64,000 nucleotides of DNA from Isochrysis galbana. Lineage: Eukaryota > Haptophyta > Isochrysidales > Isochrysidaceae. The stretch's first letter is position 1, and every line of letters starts with the position of its first letter. Shown here one piece after another: positions 1-10,264 of the stretch. The stretch covers positions 186,001-250,000 of the forward strand of contig CM030938.1 in the NCBI GenBank assembly GCA_018136815.1, written 5' to 3'. The notes under the pieces were generated by a model that did no database searches, was not told the origin of the DNA, and worked only from the letters and a program-made list of their open reading frames with translations. The translations under genes and the position numbers were made by a program.

Positions 1-23
1 AGCATGAGTCCCTCCCATCACGG

Positions 24-1163
24 GTGCATGAAACACAATTCAAGCTCAGGTTGTTTGCACGACGCGAGTCGATCCCAGCACTTCTACGTGCCTTCTTGCG
101 AAAATCAGCTTGCGATGTTTCCGGTGATGGGAAAGATGAGCCGGCTGGTGTGACTTTAGGTTCTGGAAGCGGGAGCTTAGTTGCCGAGCTTCCGTCGGGC
201 GCGCAGATCTCCATCAGATTGCACGTGGAGGGCGGCTCCGATGTACGTGGCGGCGACACTCCGCTCGTCCATTTGACGGTGCAATCTCAGTCAGCCGCGG
301 CTCTGTGGTCAATACGCGCATCTATTCTTCGTCTCTTGATTGAATCCGCCGAAGCGGCCTTCGAGTCACAAGGGCTCACGGAGAACCTCGACCAAGGGGG
401 GGTTAGAGGGGCGGCGATGCCGGCGATGGAAGAGGTGAGTTCGCAGGTCGCTTTTGTTGATTCCATGATGGGCAAGGAATCGAGCTTGGCAGTTCTAATG
501 CGAGGAATCGAATGGTATGGGAGGGTCATCAGTGGTTCCGTATGATAGCAACCCCTTCTGATTTCACGCATGCGCGATGGCTGCATTTGTGCTCGAGAAG
601 TTTCGTGTGGCCCTACCGTGCCTCTATCTTGAGCAGTACCAAGGGAAGTACGCCCGACTGGTCGTTCAAGCGACTCCTCACGTCACGATGCCTCGGTTTC
701 AGGCTCAAGCAATCGTTCCAACACTGCGTAGAGAGCAGCTCACCATCTTGCAGCTTCAGGTGAGCCGTCTGCTTCCTCTCGTGAGGCCTTGGGTGTGCAC
801 ACGAGCACAGGCATGTTTAGGGGGAACTACGAACGGGGCAGCTTCTCGCCACGGCATTGGGTGCCTTGGAAAGCACGATATGTGACGTGCTAATCAGCAT
901 GCCAAGCACATTTGGTTGGGACCGGAAGTTACCACAACCCTCCTCACCCAGGCCCGCCCGCTACCTCGCTGACGACTTGCGAATTGCAGGAACGGATGCA
1001 CCGGCTTTTACAGCTAAGGCGAGAGCTCGATGAGGGGGAGATGGTCTCGCTCACCGACCTTGCTGCAAGTGTCGAGCACTGTAGTTTGGCGGCGCTTGCG
1101 ATACATCAGACACTCCGAAGAGGGCTAGGATGTCCGAGCTTGAAAGTTCCATCAACAGTGTAG
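24..1163 (+). CDS. C-terminal part of an unidentified multi-exon gene
   Basis: Three coding blocks look connected. Block 1 is open from the window edge and ends at a good donor GAG|GTGAGT at 434/435. Block 2 is 598-759, between ...CTCGAG and CAG|GTGAGC. Block 3 is 990-1163, after ...TTGCAG, ending in TAG. The 759/990 junction joins phase 0 to phase 0 and gives a helical run (REQLTILQLQ then ERMHRLLQLRRELDEGEM). The 434/598 junction is less certain, since the frame also stays open to 545. I do not recognise the protein. The stretch near 270-350 (VQSQSAAALWSIRASILRLL) and the RMHRLLQLRREL stretch loosely recall the C-terminal part of BBS9/PTHB1, but this is only a weak resemblance. The 5' part of the gene lies outside the window. 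A further exon past 1163 is possible, as GTGAGT-like donors exist near 1183. Confidence 0.4.
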
Positions 1164-1345
1164 CCCAAACGGACTTGCTATGCGTGAGTAGCGGGAGCAC
1201 TATAGCGATTCGGGGCACACACCCGGTAAGGACTAAGAATAAAATTCTTAACATTCTCACCGCGCACGCGGCTCTAGACCCACGGTACTTTCACGCACGG
1301 GTTTTGAGCCCCGAACTCCCCCGCCCCTTCCCCCCCCGACATTTC

Positions 1346-2177
1346 AACTAAGTTTATACTTGGTCGCCATGGAGCGCGCCGGCGCTCCGCCCTCCTCTCC
1401 TTCGGGCCCCCCGCCGCGGGCGCCCCACCAGTGCCCATGGAGTCGTCGCAGGCGAAGCGACCGCGTCCACCAGCAGAAGCCGAGCAGGTGAGCGCGACTC
1501 CCATCGCACCACACGGCCCGTGGCCCGGCCACACCACCCACATCAGCCATGCTGGCCACCCCCATGGAGGGCAGCAGGCTGCGGACCACATCAGACTCAC
1601 ACCAGACCAAAAGCAAGACCAACCCATCGGGCATGCCTCATGGCAGAGGCCTCTCTCACCCTGGTGACGGTCGCGCCGCCCCGGCGGCGCGGCCCGAGAC
1701 CGGGTGGCAGCTTTAGCCTCGTGGCGAAAGCGCTCGGTCTCGCCGAGAGGCTCGCCTAAAGCGGAGAGCTACTCCGCTCCAATCGAATACAAGAGCACGG
1801 GCTCCTAGAGGCCAACTCACAACTCAGGGGGGCCAGGGTGCAGAGGAGCGCCTTGGGCTGGGCCCTGGTCTCCCCTGCCTCTCCCTCGCTAGCGCTCCTG
1901 AGCCTCAGGGGCCCCCACTCTGCACTTGTCTGCCTGTCGCCCAGGGGCCAGGGGGGGGGGGGGTTGGAGCGATGGGCTGGCCACGACATGCCAGGACCAG
2001 GACGCGCGAGGCAGGCAAGCCTGCCAGGGAGAGAGTGGGTCAGCAGGGCAGTGTGCTCCTGGCAAGCCATCAGGCATGCCAGGAGCATGGGTGGTTCCTC
2101 CCCCATGGCAGGGGAGGAGTGGAGAGAGGGGGGGAATCGTGCCCCCCCCCATGGGCGAACTAAGTATAAACTTAGTT
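1346..2177. mobile_element. GC-rich terminal-inverted-repeat element (copy 1)
   Basis: The ends are inverted copies: AACTAAGTTTATACTTGG at the left and the complement of AACTAAGTTTATACTTAG at the right, each followed inward by a CGCCATGG-like stretch. There is no credible ORF inside. The interior is GC-rich with G/C homopolymers and a segment (about 1835-1925, CTCCCCTGCCTCTCCCTCGC) that recurs at 10.5, 23.2, 27.6, 39.15 and 59.4 kb. No clear target-site duplication is visible. It is most likely a non-autonomous element of an abundant family. Confidence 0.7.
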
Positions 2178-2572
2178 GAGTTTGCAGCGTGAAAAAAGTA
2201 GGTGGTCCGCGGCCGCGTGTGCGGTAAGAATATTAAATACGACTACAAGTAATTTTAAAATTTTGTCCGTTTATCATTCCATGCTAACGGCAAAAATATC
2301 GAGGGATGGCGGTCACGAAAATTTTTTGATTGTGTTGCCCAAGCATTGGTGAGAGAACAAGGGCAGAAAGCAATCTGGACTTGTTGCCGTGCCGCATCAC
2401 TCTTTTCTCACATGCAATATGGTGGATTGACAGCACGAGGAAGGGATAAGTACAGCGCCATACTTCTGATCGCGAGGTACAATTGCATGCATCAAGTCTC
2501 GATTCAGCGGTAAAGCGGTCTCCAAGCGCATATATGAGCATTGAAGTCACCGGTCGACAGCTGAGATGTGCC

Positions 2573-4103
2573 CTACGTCTTGCCGACAGATTTCGCCCGA
2601 CTTTCCTTCGGCAAAAGCACGTGCACGTATTTGAGATCCAGGCAAGAGTTTGGCACATATTGCATGAATTCACGCCAAAGATCGGTGTCAGATAAAAGGA
2701 TCTGCCGCATGCGGTCATACATCTGCAGGTGGGAATGGAAGTCTGATCTAGCAGTGTGCGATCAAGCGGTGTGCCTCCGGGCAAGGCACACAGCTGATGA
2801 CTCACATCAGTAGAACACAGCAGGACAAGCAATGATTCTATAACGCGTACCTTAGTGAGTGCAAGAACGGGTTCCTCCTCAGTGCCATCAGGAGGCAAAG
2901 ATTGAAGATCCCTCTCCATAGCTGAGAGTGCGGCGTACATCTCATTTAATTTTTTGGGTCGGTCACCAAACCGATCAACGAGACGGCTGACAAAAGCAGC
3001 CGAAAGCTGGTCTGTGTGCTCTTGAGTCACCGACTCAGGGTTCTCATGACAGCGGTAGTAGCCCTGTAAAGATCGCGGAAGCTTCTCGATACGATAGCCC
3101 TCTGGCAAGAAGGTACTGAACTGGTGAAGTAAAGTTCTGTGGCTACTGAGAACCGGTGCCACTTCACGCATCAGCGCCACCGCATCGGACCTACGTCACA
3201 GGTGCATCAGTGTCGGCGTGGACTTGCAGCGCGAATGCACGGCGGCGCAGGAAGCACAAATGCTCACCTTCCCTCGTGGTAATCGAGTATCGCGCGTGTA
3301 AAGCACTGCAGTTTGTGCGGTTCCGACTGCAAGGCCTCACGCACACTCTCCAAGAAGGCGTCCTCTCCTGCCCCATGTGCCTCCTCAGCATCCCGCTTGA
3401 GCGCCCGTCCGTTGGCGGTGCCACTGCCTCCACGGGCTGGTGATCCACTGGCCTTTGGGATCCTATCAGAAGTGCCCGAGCCTACTTGAGGCAATGATGC
3501 GAGAAGGGTGCTCGCTGCTGGCCTCGGGGTCTTATTGCTGCTGCTGTGGACTTCAGTGTGGCTCGACGGCTCTGGGAGTGGACGAGCTTGGCTGCGAAAC
3601 TCGAAACCGTCGATGATGTCGACATCCAAGTGGATTGGAGGCCCTGACGGCGCCCTGCGGCTGCCGTTGCTGGTCCGCGCTCTGGACTGTCGCCTGTGCT
3701 GCTGGCGCACCAGAGAAGAGTCTGCACCTGAAGTGGGGGGGGCTGCGGTGAAGGGGTGGGGGGAGGGGTTTGAGAGAGTCAGTAGATGACGAGATACGCG
3801 TGAGCTCAAGTAGAGAGAGCTGTCGATGGGTCGCGCAAAGACTTCCCCATCCGGAGGTACGCCCGCGTAAACCGCCCCTTCCACCCCTCCCCCTCTTCCT
3901 GCAGAGCACGCACCGCCGGCGGCCAGCGGCCTGTCCTGCTTCGATGCACACTGGTCTGCGTGGGCCTGAATGAGGTCGTAGGTGAAGAGCTTGCCGCAGA
4001 TGGGGCAGTTCACACCCGTACAGACGCGCCGGTATCGTGACTGCCGCGACGGAGGCTGCGCTGTCCCCTTCCGCTCCATTGTGGACGAGGGGCCGGCGTC
4101 CAT
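2573..4103 (-). CDS. UBZ-type zinc finger / paired amphipathic helix (PAH) domain protein
   Basis: Exons on the minus strand: 4103-3268, 3190-2851 and 2722-2573. Introns start GTGAG (3267) and GTACGC (2850) and end GTAG and GCAG. Phases match at both joins and total coding length is a multiple of three (441 aa, stop TAG). Residues 33-52 form C-x2-C-x11-H-x3-C (CPICGKLFTYDLIQAHADQC), the Rad18/UBZ4-type finger that binds ubiquitin in other proteins. Residues 60-245 are low complexity. About residues 248-315, spanning intron 1, match the PAH signature of Sin3-type corepressors: FLESVREAL, ILDYHEG, then LLHQFSTFLPEGY. The C-terminal part is helical with no recognised domain. A nuclear scaffold linking a ubiquitin mark to a PAH ligand is inference. 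The start is the first ATG of the open frame; a second Met lies eight codons on. Confidence 0.75.
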
Positions 4104-5334
4104 TCGCTTGTACGCGCGCTCGGAGGCCAGGGGCGGAGAAACCAGGGCAGAAGGGGAGAGGAGGGGGAGGGTGTTTAGTGTTAGTGTTTAACCGCAGTTG
4201 TTTTGTAGGATGGAGTTTTCTAGTCCGAGGGGTGACGTCATCGGTACATCGGTAGCGGAGCTACGTCATTGGTCTGTCGCGCGAGCTAGCCCTCCATGGT
4301 AACTCTGATCTATGTTGCTCTTCTCACAGTCACTGGGCCCCACATAGGTTGGGCCAAACATGGTACCCCCGCCGAGAGGGTTTCGTATTGTAAAGCATGC
4401 AGCATGCCTTGAGAACCAACGTCCAACGTCGCTCGCCGCACAAGAGTTAGAGTTAGGGCGGTCATACAGCATACAGCATACAGCTAATTTTATATTTTAA
4501 TTTTTACTTCTGCTAAGGGTGAAAATTGACCAAAGATTGAGGATTCATTACGAGATTTTTGGATACGGTGACCGGATAGGTGTAACTAGCATATAAAAAA
4601 ACTTCTTCTTCTTCTTCTTAACATAGTCTCGCCGCGCGCGCGACCCTGCACAGCATCATTAATGCAGATGCGGCCACGCCCGCTTCCCTTATCCCCTCTC
4701 CACCTGCCTTGCGGCTCGTCCCCTGGTGCTCTACCTAGGGGCTAGGTGCAGTAGGTTTCCAGTGGCAGACGGAGTGTGCCGATTCCCGATGGCCTGTCTC
4801 TCTCCTTCCTCCTTCCTCTTTCGCCATCGGGCTACCAGCTGTTGCGTGTTGCGTGTTTGTTTCCTAGTTTCCTCTTTTTGTTGGGTGTCGGGCTTCTGCG
4901 GTTTAGTATGTCCGTGGGGGGCCGTCCGGTGAGGAGCGGTTCGCGGCGGAGGTCCGCGCGATCAGGAAAGACGTTCCTGCTTCATTTGAGATTGAGAGCT
5001 TGCGCTATTAATTTGAGTTAGATTCGTGTTCATGACTCATGACTAGGGCTCCTTCGTCGTTGGTCGTAAATAAAGTCGGAAAGATCGGGGTGCTGAGTTC
5101 TCGTGGGGACTTGATCTTCGGTTTCCTACCTTGGGCAGCCTTGCTCGTACGTGCGGTCGAGGGCATTTATAAAAAAAACAACCAAACCTGAGGTTGCATC
5201 CTCTTGCCGCAAGGCGGGGAATGAGGGTGAGGAAGGGAAGGGGGCGTGGCTACGAGTATGTGATTCAGTGCCACGGGTGAGGCGAGAATATTAAAAGGTT
5301 TTTTTTTCTCAAGAGCAAGGACAAGAATGACACC
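4104..5334. repeat. Repeat-rich intergenic region
   Basis: No gene is supported. Positions 4441-4530 carry a segment (GAGTTAGGGCGGTCA, then ACTTCTGCTAAGGGTG) that recurs at 63928-64000. Positions 4590-4870 belong to a dispersed family (TCTCGCCGCGCGCGCGACC, CACCTGCCTTGCGGC, CTACCTAGGGGCT) also found at 19020-19235 and, more diverged, at 11250-11420 and on the minus strand at 5185-5310. A (TTC)n tract lies at about 4601-4620. ATGTCCGTGGGG near 4907 opens only a short frame and may be the 5' end of an old retroelement. Confidence 0.5.
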
Positions 5335-5682
5335 ATGGAGAAGCGGCTCCAAGACGTGCTCAAGGCTCTGCGGCTCCGCGGCAAGCAACACGGTCCCGAC
5401 ATTGTTTTCCTTCGGCAAGTGCCCAACTTCCGCCGGACACCAACGCTTGCGACCTGGGATTCTTCAAGTCGATCGACTCGCGTCTCCCGAAGCGTCGCGA
5501 CTTCAATTTGGACCGCTTTATTTATTCAACAGTGCCTCGAATCTTTTCGTGCTTACCCTCCAGAGAAGTTGAATGCTTTGTTTGATACCAAGTCTCGTGT
5601 GTTGTTGTCCATTGTGGAGGTAGAGGGTGGGAATGATTACGCCCTCCCGCATCGTCGTGACGTTGTTCCTGACAGTGAATAG
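5335..5682 (+). pseudogene. Decayed Tc1/mariner (IS630)-like transposase C-terminus
   Basis: Two pieces of a DDE transposase sit in different frames. One frame reads LPPDTNACDLGFFKSIDSRL, which matches the PNSPDxNxxDLGFF region just before the last catalytic acidic residues of plant/oomycete mariner-like transposases. Downstream, another frame reads YPPEKLNALFDT and then GGNDYALPH, the family's usual C-terminal end. The motif order is right but at least one frameshift separates the pieces, so the sequence is a remnant. The N-terminal DNA-binding region and first catalytic Asp were not found upstream; that sequence is the dispersed repeat at 5185-5310. Confidence 0.6.
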
Positions 5683-6299
5683 AGGCCATTTTTGGACACG
5701 TCGTAAGTAGCTTTAGATTTTTGTGAACATCCTCAACTAAGGTACCTCATTAAGCCAGCATGTACCCTGTCCAGAGCCTAGCCTTCTGTGGCGTGCCCAT
5801 CCTTCTCCAGGCGCCGGCCTTGCTTCCCAAAGGCTCTCTGACATCTCAGTTTTGGAACGGAGGTAGTAATAAATTATAAACGGACTATGGACATTTGATG
5901 GCTCAACTTGAATTATGTCCCATATCCGACGGAACGCGACATTGAGTGGGGGAGGGGACGAGGCGCGTCCCCCATGTGAACTTAGTATAAACTTAGTTGG
6001 CCTTTAGCGAACCTAGCATAGTCTGTCAACCCCTCCTACCCGCAACAATCAGCCAGCGCTCTCGGCACTTGGCTACGGGGCCTCTCACATCCCTACGTCT
6101 TCGTTCCGTCTTGTACTCTCTACCAGCCGATGCCTACGATTTGCCATGGGCGGCAGTTGTGCACAGAGCATGTGTGCAAGTGGCCAAGGGATGCACTATG
6201 CCACACTCCGTCAAGGGATGCACTATGCCACACTCCGAAGCACCGAAGCTTGCGCCCCTGTCACCATCCTCATACACACAAGGCATCTCGGTGCGGTCA
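5683..6299. repeat. Intergenic repeats between the mariner remnant and COG7
   Basis: No gene is supported. Positions 5883-5942 match 59009-59096: GACTATGG(G)ACAT...GATGGCTCA... followed by ATGTCCCAT, a palindromic short repeat. Positions 5977-5997 carry AACTTAGTATAAACTTAGTT, the terminal sequence of the GC-rich inverted-repeat family, here without a recognisable partner end. Positions 6185-6211 and 6212-6238 are a tandem 27-bp duplication beginning CAAGGGATGCACTATGCC. This region is the 3' flank of COG7. Confidence 0.5.
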
Positions 6300-9135
6300 T
6301 TAGGCGCCGCCTCGTTTCGCCACGACTACTTCTGCTATGCTTGGTGGCAAGGCCGTAACCTGTGCGGCTGCCGCGCGGAGCACATCCAGCTCGCATACCA
6401 ACAAGGATTCAAGCTCGGCGAAAGCCTGCTGCCTGGGCAACGAAAGGCCTGCGAAGAAGATATTGCCCAGGTATGAGACGTCGGCTGCCAGTTGCTTGGC
6501 GCCCCACTGAGAGAGCGCCGGAAGGGTTGAAATTTTTTGGAGGAGCAAGGCGGCTGTCTGATGCGCTACAGCCTCCATCCACACCACCACGTGCTCGCGC
6601 TCCGGCTCGAGCTCGAGGTTCCCAGCGCTAGTTGGCATAGTACTATCGGCGCCGATGCTAGATGTTCCTGAGGTGATTCCCAATGCAGACGCGTCTGGAC
6701 GGAGGTCAGGGTGGAGTTGTTGCAGTGCAGCACCTTCGGCGAAGGGCTCCAAGACGAGGTAGAGACCCAGAAGATGTTCTCCCACTCGTGTGATGTAGGC
6801 CTATCCAACAAGGCAAGTGGAAGATGATCGGGTCGGATAAAAAAGCGCCCCACGGGCTGCCCGTGATGCAAGGTGCCGGAGGGTGGAGCGAGGGGACAAG
6901 CCGGGGCTCTGAGCGAGACGTGCGTTCGTCGAACACGCGTAGCTCGCGGATCACAATCTAGCCCTCGGGCCATGGCACAAAGCATCATTCAAGAAAAAGC
7001 AAGGGGGTCACCTTTGGTGTGGCTGAGAATGCGAGCAGTGCCGCCCGCGCCGCTTCATCGGCATGGGCTCCCTCGCCGTCTACACAGCCCATGCTAGGAA
7101 GCCCGTCACTCCAATCGGATTTCATCTCTGAGCTTCCCATCGAATCGATCGCCTCTCGTATCGGCGCCACAAGCAGGCACAACGCTAGACGCTGGACTTC
7201 GCGCAGGAGCACCTTCATGGCATCCGTGGAAGTCCCAAACTGGCTGCGAAAATCATGAGCCGCCCCGTCGCTCGAGAGTCTTTCAGCCGCGTCACGTTGC
7301 ACCGGGCTGCACAACCCCTTCTGCAAATGAGCGGCGGCGCTTCGTAACACCTCGCTCGTCATATCCTCGCGGGCTTGTTCCAGCTTCAAGCGCAACCCAT
7401 GTAGCGAGCGCAGTAAGCGCAGTGTTTGTCGTGTGATTGCTCTGACAGCATCGACCGAGTTCCAGACCGCCTCCTCCCCTTCGTCACTGTCGTCGTCGTC
7501 CGCTGCATTTGTCACAACAATAGAAGCTCCTCCAGGCCGCAAAAACTCGGTAGAGTTGCAGAAGGCTTCGACTGGCAGCACAGCTGAGCGTATTTTCGAG
7601 AGGAAATCGGCTGTGAAACTATCTGCCCACCGAATTAGAGGTCGTGCACCGAGAGGCCCACAAAAAGACATCAAGCGGCGCACCGTTGACACTTGTGCTT
7701 CGATCATTGAAGGAGATATGGTGGAGGCGCTCGCGGCAATAGCCCGAAGGCGTTCGGATGTCTCTCTTTGGCTCGACACTGGAGAGGTCATCGGGGACTT
7801 GTCGTCGACAGAACAGAGGATCGGCGCAAGAATAGAGGCGGCACGCTGCTGAACCGCAACGAACGGAGCGACGAACGCCTCCTGTAGTGGCGCTAGTGGA
7901 ACGGTAGTTCCCTCTGGTTGGCCATCTCCGTTTGATTGGAAGGCGTCAGCACTCGTTCTTGAGATGTCCGACAAAACAGCCTTACTCGTCAGAGTAAACT
8001 CGTCCCTCACCAACTCCGCGGCTGAGGTCGCTCTGTCCAACGCGTGCTGAAGCGAAGCCAGCAGCGTCTCACAAGAAGAGACGTTGATCGACTCAATGTG
8101 CCCACCCTCAACGCAAGAGAGAAGTGCACCCTCGATTGGCTGTTCCAGAGTAGATAGTGCGTTGCGCAACATTGACGCAATGAGTGAACTTGCCTCTCCA
8201 CTTCCAACCGCACGCGAAAGCCAAGCAAGCTCAGATCGTACCTTCTCGCTCAGCATAGCCAAAAAGTCTCCCACCCTAGTGCACACCGCCTTGGAGTTTC
8301 CACCAAATCCGCGCGATGTGGAATTCCATTGCTCGTAAATGGGACCCTGCGCGCATTCCACGTAGCAGTCGCGTACGGCAGAGGCGTGGCCGAGCTGCTG
8401 CAACGTCGCAGCATGCCGCATCACCTCATCCGGCTGTTGATTGCAGATCGCCTCGAGAAGTGCAGGACGTAAGCCCTCCTCTAGTTTCCTGGCCAAAGCC
8501 TCAGCACGCGCAGGAGCATCCAAAAGCAATCGTGCGGCATTTGCATCAGGCGTAGCCAACTTCATCCTCGCCTCAGAGAGAGAGGAGGCCGCGGCTGAAG
8601 ATTCGCCGCGAGTGAAACTCCGTTCAGCGGCGGTGAGTGCACGAGAGACCTGCACTGCGTCCTTGAGCATTAATGAAGCTGCCGACAAGCGGTCCTGAAA
8701 CTCGACGACCTCGCGTATGTGCCGGACGGCGGATGCCGAGCTGGACTCAATGACAGCGGCCTGGTCGAGTAGAGCTGAGAGCTCAACGTGCGCGGCCCGC
8801 GTCTGCTCCTGTGCTGACTTGACGTCGGCTGCCACTCCAGGCGCTGCCTCGCTGAGGCTGCGTGCCATGTCGCCCACTGTTACCTCGATGTCGGCCGCCT
8901 GGAGCTGGAGCTTGGTGAGGAGCACGGAGATGCGCACATCGAGTGGTTCGTCCGATTCGTCCGCTCGCAGGCTCCGGTTCACCCACGCGATCGGAGAGAA
9001 ACCGGCGGAGCCGAAGGCCATCGGCGCGTCGGCCATCACTCGCGCTCGGCGCGCCGCCGACACTCCCAGCTCCTGCCTCGTTCGGAAATACCTTTGTGAG
9101 AAGGGACTCCAAGTCCCCATGTGCCTTGGTGCCAT
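6300..9135 (-). CDS. COG7: Conserved oligomeric Golgi complex subunit 7 (COG7)
   Basis: Two exons on the minus strand: 9135-7012 and 6800-6300. The intron 7011-6801 begins GTGACC, ends GATAG and is phase 0. COG7 is part of lobe B of the COG tether, which recycles Golgi glycosylation enzymes in retrograde vesicle transport at the cytosolic Golgi face. The N-terminus has the family pattern IAWVNRSL followed by LLTKLQLQAADIE. A long helical body follows. After the intron, AYITRVGEHLLGLYLVLEPF and then WGAKQLAADVSYLGNI match the conserved COG7 C-terminus (IGQYIxxLPxxLEPF and SAKQLAxDIxYLxNV). Length is about 873 aa, against about 770 in animals. The first Met of the frame (9135) adds a 33-residue leader; the Met at 9036 (MADAPMAFGSAGFSP) is equally plausible. 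The gene looks intact. Confidence 0.85.
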
Positions 9136-9364
9136 GGTTCTAAAGGTTTTTACCGAAGGGGCCCCCAGCCAGGAAGCCCGCCAGCAAGCCCAAGCCGCCG
9201 AGGGGCCACTACACAGTCCATGCCCGCGATACGCGCGCAGAACAGCGGGCGCGCGTCGTCGAAGACGTGCGCACAGCAGCCGCGCACTGCCGCTCGCACA
9301 GCGTTGGCGATCGTCGCTGTGGACTGGTTGCGTGTGCCAAGCCTTCTGTGGTCTGTGGTCTGTG

Positions 9365-10030
9365 GGTGATGTGTTTGAAGTGGAGGTGTTTGTCTCTGTG
9401 TTTTAGCAGGGGGTGGGTGTAGAGTTTTGCCACGTGTTTTCACTCGTCGTGGGTTAAGTCTAGCTTTCGAGCCCACGCTTCTCGTGCCGGCTGGGGCTTA
9501 GCGCAGGGGCCGTTCTCCATAAGTTCTCGCGTTATGTCGGACACGGTGACTTGGTCTAGTTGTTTCTTCTCGTTGAGTGAGTATTCGTCCGCTAGCGGGT
9601 ATTCTAGGTGTTTCGGGCCTTTCAGTCCGTTTTCCCATTTAGCGGGAGTGTGGTAGTGTTTCTCCTGGCCCGGTTTTGCTACCTCGGTGGTGTCTGTAAT
9701 TTCGCCTAGGTAGTTGGTGTTCGTGTAGACCCAAACGTTATTCATTCTAGTGATATATAAGCGTCGTTTTCGGTTTTCGGAGACCCTGGTCTCTCTAGGT
9801 GCGTCTTCTGTCGATGTTGTGTCGCTAGGCTCTTCTGATCGTGCTGCAGCGGGGCGGGCCGGTTTGGGTGGCGGGGTCTCCCTCGCTTCGTCTAGGTCTA
9901 GGAGACGCGAGGCGTGTTGTACTACGCGCTCCCACGAGTTTAGTTAGGAATTCCGTCTTGTTTACTTTGCTCCCCTCGTGGACAAAGGTCTCGGGGAGAT
10001 GCTCTACGTATTGTGCGCACTCTTCTCGCG
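9365..10030 (-). pseudogene. Decayed coding element of unknown family
   Basis: On the minus strand a frame is open from 9943 to a TGA at 9440-9442. It includes MNNVWVYTNTNYLGEITDTT and a Lys/His/Tyr-rich run, unlike the GC-rich neighbours. Directly after the TGA, in the same frame, comes KLYTHPLLKH then DKHLHFKHIT (9433-9365). A diverged version of that peptide, KLYTLPLLKH with DKHPHFKHIT, occurs on the plus strand at 21674-21742, with many differences at third codon positions. That indicates past selection on protein. Upstream (about 10030-9947) another frame, REECAQYVEHLPETF, seems to belong to the same protein after a frameshift. I do not recognise the family; an old mobile-element protein is the best guess. 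Confidence 0.45.
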
Positions 10031-10094
10031 TGTTTTTGGGGGGCCGCCCTCGGCGGGGCCCCGGAGGAGAGGGGAGTCACGTCGGCGCACTCCA

Positions 10095-10264
10095 TCGCAA
10101 CCAAGTACAAACTTAGTTAGTTGAGGCCCCCATTGACCCTCACTTATCACTTATAAAAAAGGTTGTTTTTCGACGGTCCTTTTAGCTTGCGTGTTTCAGG
10201 CTTGCGTTTTTTTAAGTGTGAAGTGCGGCGGCTCGTGTAAGGGCTCTCCTCAAGGGATAATGAG
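10095..10264. repeat. Terminal fragment of the GC-rich repeat family and a shared tail
   Basis: Positions 10097-10118 carry AACCAAGTACAAACTTAGTT, an end of the inverted-repeat family. The following GCCCCCATTGACCCTCACTT...ATAAAA (about 10125-10165) recurs at 18876-18910, so it is a dispersed junction rather than unique DNA. Confidence 0.4.

Noticed and set aside
24-1163. Naming the first gene BBS9 (PTHB1)
   Set aside because: Only two short stretches resemble the C-terminal region and the intervening exon does not; resemblance is too weak to use as a name.
5997-6476. 159-codon plus-strand ORF
   Set aside because: Its second half is antisense to the C-terminal exon of COG7 and its first half is repeat DNA including a 27-bp tandem duplication.
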